DNA of 64,000 nt, from the NCBI RefSeq assembly GCF_002806995.1, contig NZ_NIHE01000003.1, positions 310,001-374,000 of the forward strand, written 5' to 3'. The notes beneath the pieces were generated by a model. It worked only from the letters and a program-made list of their open reading frames with translations. It did not search any database and was not told where the DNA came from. The position numbers were made by a program, and so were the translations under genes. Each line of letters starts with the position of its first letter. Positions within the stretch are counted from its first letter, which is position 1. Origin of the DNA: Confluentibacter lentus. GTDB lineage: Bacteria > Bacteroidota > Bacteroidia > Flavobacteriales > Flavobacteriaceae. Shown here in pieces: positions 8,529 to 17,299 of this stretch.

Positions 8529-9626
8529 ATGAAATTAATAGTTAATAAAATATCAAATGAAAGCGATTTTGAATCTTATTTAAAAATCATAGAATCATTT
8601 GATGTCATCAATCCGTTCTATAAAATTTTGGGCTCCGATTTTAATGATATTATCGAAGACAAATTGAGATATTTCACTTTTATTAATGATGCGAAAGAGG
8701 TTTTAATTTTAATGCCTTTCATCTTAAGAAAAGTGCCTTATAAAGACCAAGATGAGATGTATTTTGATGTTATTTCTCCATATGGTTATAGCGGTCCGCT
8801 ATTTAATGAAGATATGTCTAGAGGATACCTCATTAAGTTTTGGGAAGCCGTAGATGCTTGGTATAAACAAAATAATATTATTTCTGAGTTCATAAGGTTT
8901 AGTTTGGACCATAATTACCAATTTTATTCAGGGGTTTTAATACCTACCTTAATAAACGTTAAGGGTAAATTAATTGATGAAGAGACCCAATGGAATAACT
9001 TTAAACCCAAAGTTAGAAATAATTACAGAAAAAGCTTAGATAATAAATTAATGGCAAAATTTGTAGGTAAGGAAGCCACTAATAAGGATATCGAGACGTT
9101 TTATGATATTTATATAGGAACGATGAGTAGGATAGGTGCCGATGATGACTATTTTTATGATATTGATTATTTTAAGAATATCATTAAACTAAGCAAAGAT
9201 AATTTTTTGATAGCCTTTGTATTTAAAGACAATGTGGCCATATCTACGGAGTTAATATTGATTTCCGGAAATACTCTATATTCTTATTTAGGGGGTACTT
9301 TAGCTGATTATTTTAATTTACGTCCAAATGATTTTTTAAAGATTGAAGTCATGAAGTGGGCTAGGGCAAATAATTATGAGTATTATTTATTGGGTGGCGG
9401 CCGCGAAGATTACGATAGTCTATATCATTACAAAAAATCTTTTTTCCCAAACGACAACGATGTTATTTATTATACGGGCAGAAAAATAGTGAATAAAAAA
9501 GTATACGATAAATTGGATAAAATAATGAATGCCCATATTGTTTTTGATGGTAGTACTAGTAATACCGATATAAAGCATGAGAAAATAAAATTTTTTCCAG
9601 CTTACAGAATTAGGAATAAACAATAA
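8529..9626 (+). CDS. FemAB/GNAT-fold acyl- or aminoacyl-transferase-like protein
   Basis: A 365-residue protein with the double-GNAT architecture of the FemAB/Acetyltransf_6 group. Diagnostic parts are the basic central segment FKPKVRNNYRKSL (about 158-170) and the C-terminal signature LLGGGREDYDSLYHYKKSFFP (about 287-307). Members transfer amino acids from tRNA to peptidoglycan or acyl groups to polysaccharide. It begins 19 bases after the HAD gene on the same strand, so ATP-grasp, HAD and this gene form a small operon. Convergent with it lie two more GNAT-fold genes. The donor and acceptor are unknown. Confidence 0.75.
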   Translation: MKLIVNKISNESDFESYLKIIESFDVINPFYKILGSDFNDIIEDKLRYFTFINDAKEVLILMPFILRKVPYKDQDEMYFDVISPYGYSGPLFNEDMSRGYLIKFWEAVDAWYKQNNIISEFIRFSLDHNYQFYSGVLIPTLINVKGKLIDEETQWNNFKPKVRNNYRKSLDNKLMAKFVGKEATNKDIETFYDIYIGTMSRIGADDDYFYDIDYFKNIIKLSKDNFLIAFVFKDNVAISTELILISGNTLYSYLGGTLADYFNLRPNDFLKIEVMKWARANNYEYYLLGGGREDYDSLYHYKKSFFPNDNDVIYYTGRKIVNKKVYDKLDKIMNAHIVFDGSTSNTDIKHEKIKFFPAYRIRNKQ

Positions 9627-9655
9627 TTATAAGAGCCAATTTACCAAGAGTTTGC

Positions 9656-10897
9656 CTATTTTCCATGGCACCTTATGAGCTCCATGGAATCTTTTGCTTG
9701 AACAATATAAGTATGGTTTTCGTTTTTTACCTCAAAGATGGAGATACTATTAATGGATTCAGATTTTTTATATAGGAAATCTATCAATGCTTTCTTTAGG
9801 GACTCATTTGAAATGCTGCCAAAATCCATTTTAATCAAGGTATCTTCATTTGGAAGCTTGTCTATTTCTTTACTCTCATAATCCAAAGGGGTTACCACAT
9901 CTTTTTTGCCTTTTATAAAATAGATGGCTTTATGGAATAGGATGTTAACATTTAAATCCCTTAGATATTGTTTGCCTTTAAAGTATAGAAAAATAAATTG
10001 GGCAAGTGTTGTGGCTAATATGGATTTAGAATCATATAAGATATGATAATCAAAATGATACGCTTTATTTGCTAACCGTTTTTTATAATCGTAATCACCT
10101 TTCGAGAAGTCGAAAATGTCAATCTTATTTTCAATGCACCATTCTATATGTTTTATATTGTCAATATAGCCAATATTAAATTTAGAATAATCTGGATCAA
10201 ATACAGGCAAAGCCGAATATAAAATAGTAGGTGATACGTAATTCAAATATACTGAAATGGGTATGTTGTCATTATAAATAACAAACAAAGCGGCTTTATT
10301 TTCCAAAATCATGTGATAGATAACATCCTGCAAGTAGGTCCATTTTTTTTGGGACAAATAGTGGTTATTTATCTGTTTTTCAGTAAATCTTTTTACCAAA
10401 AGTTTATGGAAATACCCAAAGGCAAAATCAAAGTCATCCTTCGTAGTGTCTTTTCCATATAGAACACCGTACTTTATGTTGAAACATGCTTCCAAACGGC
10501 GCTTGGATTTTTTTATTTTCCATCGGCTATTTGTACTGAATTGATCATTTAAATAGTCATCAATACTTTTATATGAGTTTAGGTTAGCCAAGTAGCCCAC
10601 ATACTGCCTTACGGTTTTTAACTTTAAAGCCCTATGTGGCTGATTTTGGACATTAAAATATTCTGGAATATCATAAATAAAAAAAACCTTGTTATTAAAG
10701 TCTGTTTCCTTTTCATCCAATTCATAGATTATCCCATTGGTTAAGTTTTTGCCCACGTTTACATATAAAGGAAGGAACTTATTTTTAACAAAACTAACGT
10801 CTTTTATAAATTTAAATGAGTATGCAGGTTTGGAATTGTTAAAATGTTTTAACCAAATGGACACGAATGTATTTGAAAGAAAAGGGTTGGATTTCAT
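9656..10897 (-). CDS. GNAT-fold (CelD/BcsL-type) transferase, paralog A
   Basis: A 413-residue protein with the Acetyltransf_6/FemAB-like fold. The core signature is IDIFDFSKGDYDYKKRLANK in the second half, with a central basic segment (STNSRWKIKKSKRRLE) that resembles the FemAB linker. A C-terminal tail of about 60 residues (from about 350) looks like a small extra domain that it shares with its neighbour. Its first 20 codons are identical at DNA level to those of the next gene upstream, while the rest has diverged to roughly half identity at protein level. The gene lies 7 bases after paralog B and is transcribed with it. Function is likely modification of the surface polymer. Confidence 0.7.
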   Translation of the reverse strand: MKSNPFLSNTFVSIWLKHFNNSKPAYSFKFIKDVSFVKNKFLPLYVNVGKNLTNGIIYELDEKETDFNNKVFFIYDIPEYFNVQNQPHRALKLKTVRQYVGYLANLNSYKSIDDYLNDQFSTNSRWKIKKSKRRLEACFNIKYGVLYGKDTTKDDFDFAFGYFHKLLVKRFTEKQINNHYLSQKKWTYLQDVIYHMILENKAALFVIYNDNIPISVYLNYVSPTILYSALPVFDPDYSKFNIGYIDNIKHIEWCIENKIDIFDFSKGDYDYKKRLANKAYHFDYHILYDSKSILATTLAQFIFLYFKGKQYLRDLNVNILFHKAIYFIKGKKDVVTPLDYESKEIDKLPNEDTLIKMDFGSISNESLKKALIDFLYKKSESINSISIFEVKNENHTYIVQAKDSMELIRCHGK

Positions 10898-10904
10898 ACT
10901 ATTA

Positions 10905-12158
10905 TTATTCTTTTGTGTTTTTTAAAACAACCTTTACTTTATGATTTTTACCAATAAAAATAAAAGGCTCATTTAAATTATTTGTTGAAAACACTTTAAT
11001 ATCATTAATTGATTCTGAAAATCTAAATAAAAAGTCATAAATAGAGTTTTTTAAAAAAGAATATTTAGTATTTCTAAAATCTATTTCAACAAAATTTAAA
11101 TTATCATCAACTTCATTTATTTCTTTAGTTTCATGATTTTCTGGAAGTATATCGCTTTTTTGTGGTTTTTTTATAAAATATATGATGCTATGAAATAAAA
11201 TATTTATTTTTCTATCTCTTAAATACTGAATGAATTGATATTTATAAATTAAAAAGAAAGCAATAATGACACTTGTAATTGATTTTGAATCATATAAAAT
11301 GTGATATTCAAAGTCGTAAACTTCATCCCCCCATCTTTTTTTATAATCATGATCTCCTTTTGAAAAATCTAGGATATCAATTTTTTCTTTAAAACAAAAT
11401 TTCAGTCGCATCAAAATTTCAATAAAACCAACATGAAATTTTGAATAATTTGAGTCAAAAGCCATTAATGAATTAGAAAAAATATTATTAGATACGTACG
11501 ATAAGGAAATAGAAATGGGAGTATCATCACTATAAATTATGATTATAGCAGCTTTTTTTTCTAAAATCATTGGATAAATTAGTTCATGTAAAAAACACCA
11601 TTTTTCAGTAGCTAAAGCTTCGTTTACAATTTTTTTTTCTTCGCTTTGCTTTTTTAATAGGTCATTAAACGCTTGAAATATATTATCATAGTCATCTTTA
11701 GAAATATTATTTCCAAAAAAACAAGAATATTTTATATTAAAGCATTTCTCAAGTTTTTTTTGATATTTAAAAATTCTCGATCTGCTTTTTGAACTAAAAT
11801 TAGCACATATAAAATTTTCTAGATTATCATATTTATTTAGATTGGCTAAATAACCCTTATATTGTCTAATTTTTTTTAATCTTAAAATATTGTCCTCTGG
11901 AGTGTTTGTTACATAATAGGAAGGTACATCCATAATTATAAAAACTTTATTCTTATAATCTTTAGTTCCATTATCATTCAATGTATAGGAAATCCCATTG
12001 GTTTGATTTCTTCCCGTATTAAAATAAATCGGGAATTTTTTCTTTTTAAGAAAGGATAAATCTTTTATAAAATCAAAAGTAATGGCCGGGTTAGAACCAT
12101 TAAAATGTTTTAACCAAATGGACACGAATGTATTTGAAAGAAAAGGGTTGGATTTCAT
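10905..12158 (-). CDS. GNAT-fold (CelD/BcsL-type) transferase, paralog B
   Basis: A 417-residue paralog of the adjacent downstream gene with the same layout: identical first 20 residues, basic central segment (SSKSRSRIFKYQKKLEK), signature IDILDFSKGDHDYKKRWGDE, and the same C-terminal add-on. The DNA is visibly richer in A and T than paralog A, with long runs such as those near 11130-11250. The identical 5' end therefore contrasts with a body of different composition, which hints at recombination or separate origin. It overlaps the PLP-enzyme gene by 4 bases, so the whole minus-strand set from 13835 down to 9656 appears to be one transcription unit. Confidence 0.7.
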   Translation of the reverse strand: MKSNPFLSNTFVSIWLKHFNGSNPAITFDFIKDLSFLKKKKFPIYFNTGRNQTNGISYTLNDNGTKDYKNKVFIIMDVPSYYVTNTPEDNILRLKKIRQYKGYLANLNKYDNLENFICANFSSKSRSRIFKYQKKLEKCFNIKYSCFFGNNISKDDYDNIFQAFNDLLKKQSEEKKIVNEALATEKWCFLHELIYPMILEKKAAIIIIYSDDTPISISLSYVSNNIFSNSLMAFDSNYSKFHVGFIEILMRLKFCFKEKIDILDFSKGDHDYKKRWGDEVYDFEYHILYDSKSITSVIIAFFLIYKYQFIQYLRDRKINILFHSIIYFIKKPQKSDILPENHETKEINEVDDNLNFVEIDFRNTKYSFLKNSIYDFLFRFSESINDIKVFSTNNLNEPFIFIGKNHKVKVVLKNTKE

Positions 12159-13234
12159 ATCATTTCATGTTTAAGCCAAGTTTCTATTAAATAAATAATA
12201 TAATCCATATCGGTTAGTGTGTATCTATAATCAATATGGATATTTAAAAAATAACGCCATTCCAAATCCAGATGGTTATCAGGCCATAGGGATGATGGAT
12301 ATACATGGTTAGCGACTAAAAATTGTCTAAGGGCGTTAAAATCCATAGCATTTTTAAAAAGCAAATGGAGTCCGAATGCAGTAAAACCAGGTCTTTTAAC
12401 AATCTTAAAATAAGCGGTGTCCCGCAATTTATTATACAGATAGTTTAGATGGGTTTCTTTTATTTTTCGGGTATCAAAACGCAAATAAGATTCAATAAAG
12501 TGCCTATGTTCATCTTTTAGATGTACAAAATCGGTATGTATATTTAAGGCTTCCTCAACCTCATAAAATAAGGGCAAATAGTCAGCGCTAGTCACACTGG
12601 TATCACCGGCAATAAAGTCCGATTTCAATGACATGGCATCTAGCATGGTATCCCATATTTTATAAAAATGTGTATCTGTTTTAAAGTTTAAGGTATTTCT
12701 AAATCCTATTGCACGTGGTTTCCAATACATACCTCCTAATGGAATGGGCAAGGACTTTCGTAATGATACAAAACAATAATCCGCGGTGCTATGTAAGCAA
12801 GCGTCGCTTAACCAGCCATGGGAATGATCTTCAATAATTATGGGTCCATTGGCATCTGCATTGGATGTCATACTGCTCAACCCCCAATAATTATTGATTA
12901 ATACCACATCGTTTTTAGTGGCGAACTTCTTAACATCTATAGCATCAGATGTAAACTCAAAGGGGTTGATGTTATAAATATGGATATGTGGGTAAAATTT
13001 TTTTATCCAACCTAAGGTGTGTTGGCAGTAATAATTTGGAAACCAAATTTTAGATAGGGTATTGGTATTGTTAATCTCATTTAGAATGTATAAAAGTGCC
13101 TCTCTCCCTGTGTAAAATAGGTTGTAATCTAAATCCAACGGCACCGTTACATTCTTAAAACGTTCATGCTTTTCAAAATGAAAATAAGATCCAATGCCTT
13201 CTTTTCTAACTACATTATCACTCATTATCGCCAC
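12155..13234 (-). CDS. PLP-dependent aminotransferase-like protein
   Basis: A 359-residue protein with a fold-type-I PLP enzyme pattern related to DegT/DnrJ/EryC1. PNYYCQHT follows the cofactor-binding region. IIIEDHSHGW supplies the Asp that pairs with the pyridine nitrogen (Asp136) and a following His, and SLRKSLPIPLGG carries the probable Schiff-base lysine (Lys160). The N-terminus is shorter and the overall similarity to standard sugar aminotransferases weak, so it may have an unusual substrate. It overlaps the sugar-phosphate transferase gene upstream by 17 bases. In this setting it may make an amino sugar or act on the first sugar laid down by that transferase. Confidence 0.7.
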   Translation of the reverse strand: MAIMSDNVVRKEGIGSYFHFEKHERFKNVTVPLDLDYNLFYTGREALLYILNEINNTNTLSKIWFPNYYCQHTLGWIKKFYPHIHIYNINPFEFTSDAIDVKKFATKNDVVLINNYWGLSSMTSNADANGPIIIEDHSHGWLSDACLHSTADYCFVSLRKSLPIPLGGMYWKPRAIGFRNTLNFKTDTHFYKIWDTMLDAMSLKSDFIAGDTSVTSADYLPLFYEVEEALNIHTDFVHLKDEHRHFIESYLRFDTRKIKETHLNYLYNKLRDTAYFKIVKRPGFTAFGLHLLFKNAMDFNALRQFLVANHVYPSSLWPDNHLDLEWRYFLNIHIDYRYTLTDMDYIIYLIETWLKHEMI

Positions 13235-13835
13235 CCGTAAATGTAGTCATGTTTAAATTTTCAGAACTATTAACCCCATCTTTAATAATCACTTTTTTAA
13301 TGGTTAATAGGAGTATTTTTATATCGAGCATTAGCGATACGTTATCAACATACCAAACATCATACTCAAACTTTTTAACCCATAAAATGGCGTTTCTGCC
13401 ATTTACCTGTGCCCAACCCGTAATACCGGGTTTTACATCATGCCGTCTTTTTTGCGTATCATTGTACAAAGGTAAATATTCAACCAATAAGGGTCTTGGG
13501 CCAATCAAGCTCATATCTCCTTTAAGCACATTAAACAATTGGGGGATTTCATCAAGGGAATATTTCCTTACAAATTTACCCAGTTTGGTGACCCGTTTAT
13601 CAAAATCCAAGAAATTACCCTGCGCATCCTTCTTATCGTTCATGGTTTTAAATTTGATAATTTTAAACAGCTTTTCGTTCTTGCCTGGACGGATTTGAAA
13701 AAAGAAGGGTTTACCACCATTGGAAATGGCCAAAGCAATAAACACGATTAAAAAAATGGGAAATAATAAGACCAGTGCTGTAAAGGCTATAACCAAGTCC
13801 ATCATTCTTTTAATAACATTTTTGTATAAGTTCAT
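13218..13835 (-). CDS. Initiating sugar-phosphate transferase (PglC-like)
   Basis: A 205-residue membrane enzyme that should place the first sugar-1-phosphate on undecaprenyl phosphate. One re-entrant or transmembrane helix spans about residues 12-35. The catalytic core shows KFKTM, SLDEIPQLFNVLKGDMSLIGPRP and RHDVKPGITGWAQVNGRN in order, which is the monotopic PglC class of about 200 residues rather than the long WbaP type. The DE pair in LDEIPQ is the expected catalytic dyad. It heads a minus-strand unit with the PLP enzyme (17-base overlap) and two GNAT-fold genes. With a PglA-like GT4 just upstream, a bacillosamine-type priming sugar is possible. Confidence 0.9.
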   Translation of the reverse strand: MNLYKNVIKRMMDLVIAFTALVLLFPIFLIVFIALAISNGGKPFFFQIRPGKNEKLFKIIKFKTMNDKKDAQGNFLDFDKRVTKLGKFVRKYSLDEIPQLFNVLKGDMSLIGPRPLLVEYLPLYNDTQKRRHDVKPGITGWAQVNGRNAILWVKKFEYDVWYVDNVSLMLDIKILLLTIKKVIIKDGVNSSENLNMTTFTGGDNE

Positions 13836-13888
13836 TTTGTTTTTATTTTAAAACGGAATCTATTAGTTATGGCAAAAAACCAAATTAA

Positions 13889-13945
13889 GCTCAGTTGCCA
13901 GTCTCAGCCTTTTGGCTTCGCTCAAGATAAACTAAAGTCGAAGAC
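13889..13945. repeat. Degenerate intergenic palindromic repeat
   Basis: The stretch contains a hairpin AGCC-TTTT-GGCT (13906-13917) next to a second inverted pair CTTCG (13916-13920) and CGAAG (13939-13943). The G/C-rich words stand out against very AT-rich surroundings. Short mosaic inverted repeats of this kind are common between flavobacterial genes. No ORF runs through it. Confidence 0.4.
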
Positions 13946-14042
13946 CTCGTAAATTATAGTTTTTAATGACATTTGTAAGCTGCGTATTTATTTTCAAATA
14001 AAAATATATTTTCATTTTTTATAATGCTCAATGTGGCATTCT

Positions 14043-15191
14043 TCATTTTCTATCATCTACCAAAACGGAATTTACAATGTTCAATAAAGTAGCATTAATG
14101 ATGTTGACATCAAATTTTTCTTCAGCATACTTTCTACTATTTATACCCATGTCTTTTATTTTAGAGGGATTGATTAGAAAATATTCCATAGCGGTTATTA
14201 ATGCATCCAAACTTTGGGGCTCGATTAAAAAGCCATTCTCGTTTTGTCTCACTGTTTCTTTACAGCCCGGTGTATGGGTTGTTATAATTGGTAATCCAAC
14301 CGATAAAGCTTCCAAAATAGATCTTGGCACACCCTCTCTATAATAAGTTGGCAATACAAATACATCGCTTTTAAATAAGTGGTCCTGCACGTTATCTTGA
14401 TGTCCATGGAATATAATGATGCCTTGGTCGTGCAATTCGGTTAACTCATCTTCTTTCAAGGCAGAAGGGGTATCATAAATGTCTCCAACGATGTGGAATT
14501 CAGCTTCTGGATAGCTCTTTTTCAAAACCGTTGCCGCCTCAATAAACAATGAGATCCCTTTTTCCCTAATCAATCGGGCCACTAAAAGAAAACGTATCTT
14601 TTTGGTGGTATTGTTGTTTATTCGGTAAGTGTATAAATTAAGATTGACGCCCGAACCACTCACAAAGCCAACAGGCTGTTTTTTTGAAATAATATGCCTA
14701 TCTAAAAACAACTGGTAATCATCACGATTTTGAAAAACGATCACTTTATTGCTACGAATGGATAGTTTGTATAAAAACTCGTTGAGGATTTGTAAAGCCC
14801 TTGCCTTAAACGTTAAGCCGGTAAAAGTAAACCCCAATCCGGTGATTAATGAAATAACTGGAACGTTACAAAATCTGGCCGCAATCGAGCTATATATAAC
14901 GGGTTTAACAGTATAGGGAAACACTAAATCGATATTATTTTGGGTGATGATGCGTTTTAAATCCATAACGGATGCCAGGTCCTTAAAAGGATTCAATCCA
15001 ACTCTTTGTAGCTTATATTCTATGGGTATGGCACCATAATCAATAAGTTTGTCATATATCTTTTTCTCGAAGTCTGGAGCCGCTGCAAACACTTCAAAAC
15101 CATCTGCTATCAAACTTTTAATAAAATCGCCTCTAAAAGAGATTAGGGAACCATCTGAAGAAGCAACCATTAGAATTCTTTGTTTTGTCAT
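14043..15191 (-). CDS. Glycosyltransferase family 4 (PglA-like)
   Basis: A 382-residue GT-B fold glycosyltransferase. The N-terminal acceptor domain starts RILMVASSDGSLISFRGD, the pattern of the PglA/CapM-like group. The GT4 donor-binding half shows LLVARLIREKGISLFIEAA, then the EX7E-type region FVLPTYYREGVPRSILEALSVGLPIITT. It is expected to add the second sugar to the lipid-linked primer at the inner face of the membrane. The gene lies just upstream of the PglC-like transferase on the same strand, separated by about 200 bases with a repeat. The sugar cannot be fixed from the sequence. Confidence 0.85.
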   Translation of the reverse strand: MTKQRILMVASSDGSLISFRGDFIKSLIADGFEVFAAAPDFEKKIYDKLIDYGAIPIEYKLQRVGLNPFKDLASVMDLKRIITQNNIDLVFPYTVKPVIYSSIAARFCNVPVISLITGLGFTFTGLTFKARALQILNEFLYKLSIRSNKVIVFQNRDDYQLFLDRHIISKKQPVGFVSGSGVNLNLYTYRINNNTTKKIRFLLVARLIREKGISLFIEAATVLKKSYPEAEFHIVGDIYDTPSALKEDELTELHDQGIIIFHGHQDNVQDHLFKSDVFVLPTYYREGVPRSILEALSVGLPIITTHTPGCKETVRQNENGFLIEPQSLDALITAMEYFLINPSKIKDMGINSRKYAEEKFDVNIINATLLNIVNSVLVDDRK

Positions 15192-15457
15192 TCTATAACA
15201 TCATTTTTTTTAAATTCCAAAGTTATCATAATGTAAGTTCAGAAATTTATGTATTTATAATCTTAATTTGTTATCAAATATGCTACAAATATCTTTCATT
15301 TTAATTGGGTTATCAAAATTATTCTTTTAACTGCCATATTAAAACTTCAACCCACATTAAATACATTTTAAAATCTAAAGATATGCCAATAGCGTTTTGT
15401 CTTATTCCAAGGTTAATTAGATAAGGTTATTTAGCATAAATTATAATATTAAACTAA

Positions 15458-15475
15458 TTTAGCTTGTAAGCTAAA
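15458..15475. promoter_or_regulatory. Perfect palindrome upstream of the hexapeptide acetyltransferase
   Basis: TTTAGCTT-GT-AAGCTAAA has 8-base perfect arms and a 2-base spacer, ending 14 bases before the ATG at 15490. A T-run is absent, so it resembles an operator more than a terminator. It could instead be a small 5' UTR hairpin affecting translation. Confidence 0.45.
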
Positions 15476-15489
15476 CGAAATATTGAATT

Positions 15490-16071
15490 ATGATTAAATC
15501 AAAACAAGACTATCTGTATTATTTGCAAGAAGATAAAAAAGCTTTGAATATTACTTATAAACCAAATTGGCTAAAAGAAATTATACTGCCTAATTATATT
15601 TGGGTTTTTCAAAAAAGATTACGCAAATTAGAATATTTAAAAAATTGCAGAAAGGATTTATGGGCAAAGGCTTATTATGTTTTTTTAAAAATTAGATTTA
15701 GAAAATTAGGAATTCGCCTGGGGTTTTCAATTCCTGAGAACGTTTTTGGCCCTGGTCTTTCTATTGCCCATTACGGAACAATCGTTGTTAATTCCAAAGC
15801 TAAAGTGGGTAAAAACTGCCGTATTCATGTTTGTACCAATATTGGTGCTTCTGGTGGAAATCCTAAGGTGCCCATAATTGGGGATAATGTTTATATTGCC
15901 CCTGGGGTTAAAATTTATGGTGATATAGAAATTGGCAATAATATAGCTATTGCTCCTAACTCATCTGTTAATAAAACATTTTTAGAGCCCAATGTATTAA
16001 TTGCTGGTTCACCAGCTAAGATTATTAAGAAAATAGATATTGGTAAATTAATTCCAAATTTTAAAGAATAG
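15490..16071 (+). CDS. Serine-acetyltransferase-like hexapeptide transferase
   Basis: A 193-residue left-handed beta-helix acetyltransferase. An alpha-helical N-terminus (about 1-75) precedes hexapeptide coils from about 85 to 185. LSIAHYGTIVVN contains the histidine expected for catalysis, and GASGGNPKVPIIGDNVYIAPGVKIYG is the classic CysE-like stretch. The length and the N-terminus are those of the short serine-acetyltransferase-like enzymes found in capsule loci rather than true cysteine-pathway CysE. It is isolated on the plus strand among minus-strand genes. O- or N-acetylation of a polysaccharide precursor is the likely role. Confidence 0.75.
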   Translation: MIKSKQDYLYYLQEDKKALNITYKPNWLKEIILPNYIWVFQKRLRKLEYLKNCRKDLWAKAYYVFLKIRFRKLGIRLGFSIPENVFGPGLSIAHYGTIVVNSKAKVGKNCRIHVCTNIGASGGNPKVPIIGDNVYIAPGVKIYGDIEIGNNIAIAPNSSVNKTFLEPNVLIAGSPAKIIKKIDIGKLIPNFKE

Positions 16072-16099
16072 ACTATTATCGCTTATTATTTCCTGAAAA

Positions 16100-17299
16100 C
16101 TAAATGAAATCATAACCCTCCTTGTTATTTATATCAACGATATATCCAATATACACAAATAAAGCTATTAAATATTGTTGATTAATGACCGTTTGCAATG
16201 ATAGCATAAAAACACACAAAACGGTTAATATTGAAAGAGAAAAATAACGGATGTTAGAAGGGTTTTTAATGGCATTTTTAAAATAATTACCAAGCATGAT
16301 TATAAAAGCCAATAAGGCAAAAATCCCGGCATCTGCCCAAACACCAATGATGGTATTATGGCCTCTTAGTGAATTTGCAAAATTTAACCCATTGCCTATT
16401 ATGGGGTTTGCGTAAACATAGTTAAGCAAATTAGTAAGAAGTGAATCCCTCCCAGAGCTATTTACTTCAGTCACATTAAAAGTCAGTACATTTACAATAT
16501 TCTTTATTTTTAAACGCTGAGGAACAGTTAAATCCAATCCTGATGTTAAGCTATCTAAATTTATTAATATAATATAAAATAAGGGGAGTAAAATTGTAAA
16601 CAACACGATTCTTTTTGGAGTGAAAAACTTAAGGTTTAGCATTATAATTGAAATTATAAATACAACAAATCCAGTTGTAGAAAACGTAATCACCAAGGAA
16701 TAAAATAGTAATATTAACAAGAGTAATTTAAATAGTTTAAATAGTTTCGTTTGTGGTTGATAAATTACATACAACAAAATAAAAGCAATTACAGCTACCA
16801 AGGCAGCATTATTAGCGTCTCCTAAAACACCCCCTGATCGATCCACATTATATATATAAATACCACCTTGATCAAGATCCCAATTTATTTTGAAGAGAAA
16901 AATACCCAGAAGTGATGAGGATACAAATGACACCAAGGCCACTTTTTTGAATAAAGTTCTGTTTTCGGGAACACTTAAATAAATATAGAAGCCAAAAAAA
17001 TAGATTATTGGAACAAGACTAGCCAAAAAATTAATAGGAAAATCGTAAATAATACTTGCAACTATTGCAAAACCATAATAAATAATATAAAAAGCTATCC
17101 AGCCCCCAGCGGTTTTGGAAAGTGTTCCCATATTTTTTAAACTTAAAAAAATTCCAACAGCTAGGAGGGCTAAAAATCCATACGCCATAGCTTGTGAAAC
17201 AGAAACCGAAATATAGAGTACCGATAATCCTTGTAAATTAAATACTGTTGCTACAAAAGGCAGTAAAAAGAAAATACTAATTAAGGTTTTGGCTTTCAT
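16100..17299 (-). CDS. O-antigen polymerase/ligase-like membrane protein (Wzy-type)
   Basis: A 399-residue protein made almost wholly of hydrophobic helices (about ten to eleven). It has a larger polar periplasmic loop near residues 250-300 containing NSSGRDSLLTN and GNGLNFANSLRGHNTIIGVWADAGIFALL. The GHN plus upstream Arg in a big loop is the mark of the Wzy/WaaL polymerase-ligase group. It should polymerise lipid-linked repeat units on the periplasmic side. Its start overlaps the stop of the upstream GT4 gene by 4 bases, and the flippase gene lies one gene further upstream, so the transport and polymerisation genes are co-transcribed. Confidence 0.8.
   Translation of the reverse strand: MKAKTLISIFFLLPFVATVFNLQGLSVLYISVSVSQAMAYGFLALLAVGIFLSLKNMGTLSKTAGGWIAFYIIYYGFAIVASIIYDFPINFLASLVPIIYFFGFYIYLSVPENRTLFKKVALVSFVSSSLLGIFLFKINWDLDQGGIYIYNVDRSGGVLGDANNAALVAVIAFILLYVIYQPQTKLFKLFKLLLLILLFYSLVITFSTTGFVVFIISIIMLNLKFFTPKRIVLFTILLPLFYIILINLDSLTSGLDLTVPQRLKIKNIVNVLTFNVTEVNSSGRDSLLTNLLNYVYANPIIGNGLNFANSLRGHNTIIGVWADAGIFALLAFIIMLGNYFKNAIKNPSNIRYFSLSILTVLCVFMLSLQTVINQQYLIALFVYIGYIVDINNKEGYDFI

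Noticed and set aside
13249-13698. 149-codon plus-strand frame opposite the PglC-like gene
   Set aside because: The minus strand encodes all motifs of the sugar-phosphate transferase; the plus-strand frame has no family features.
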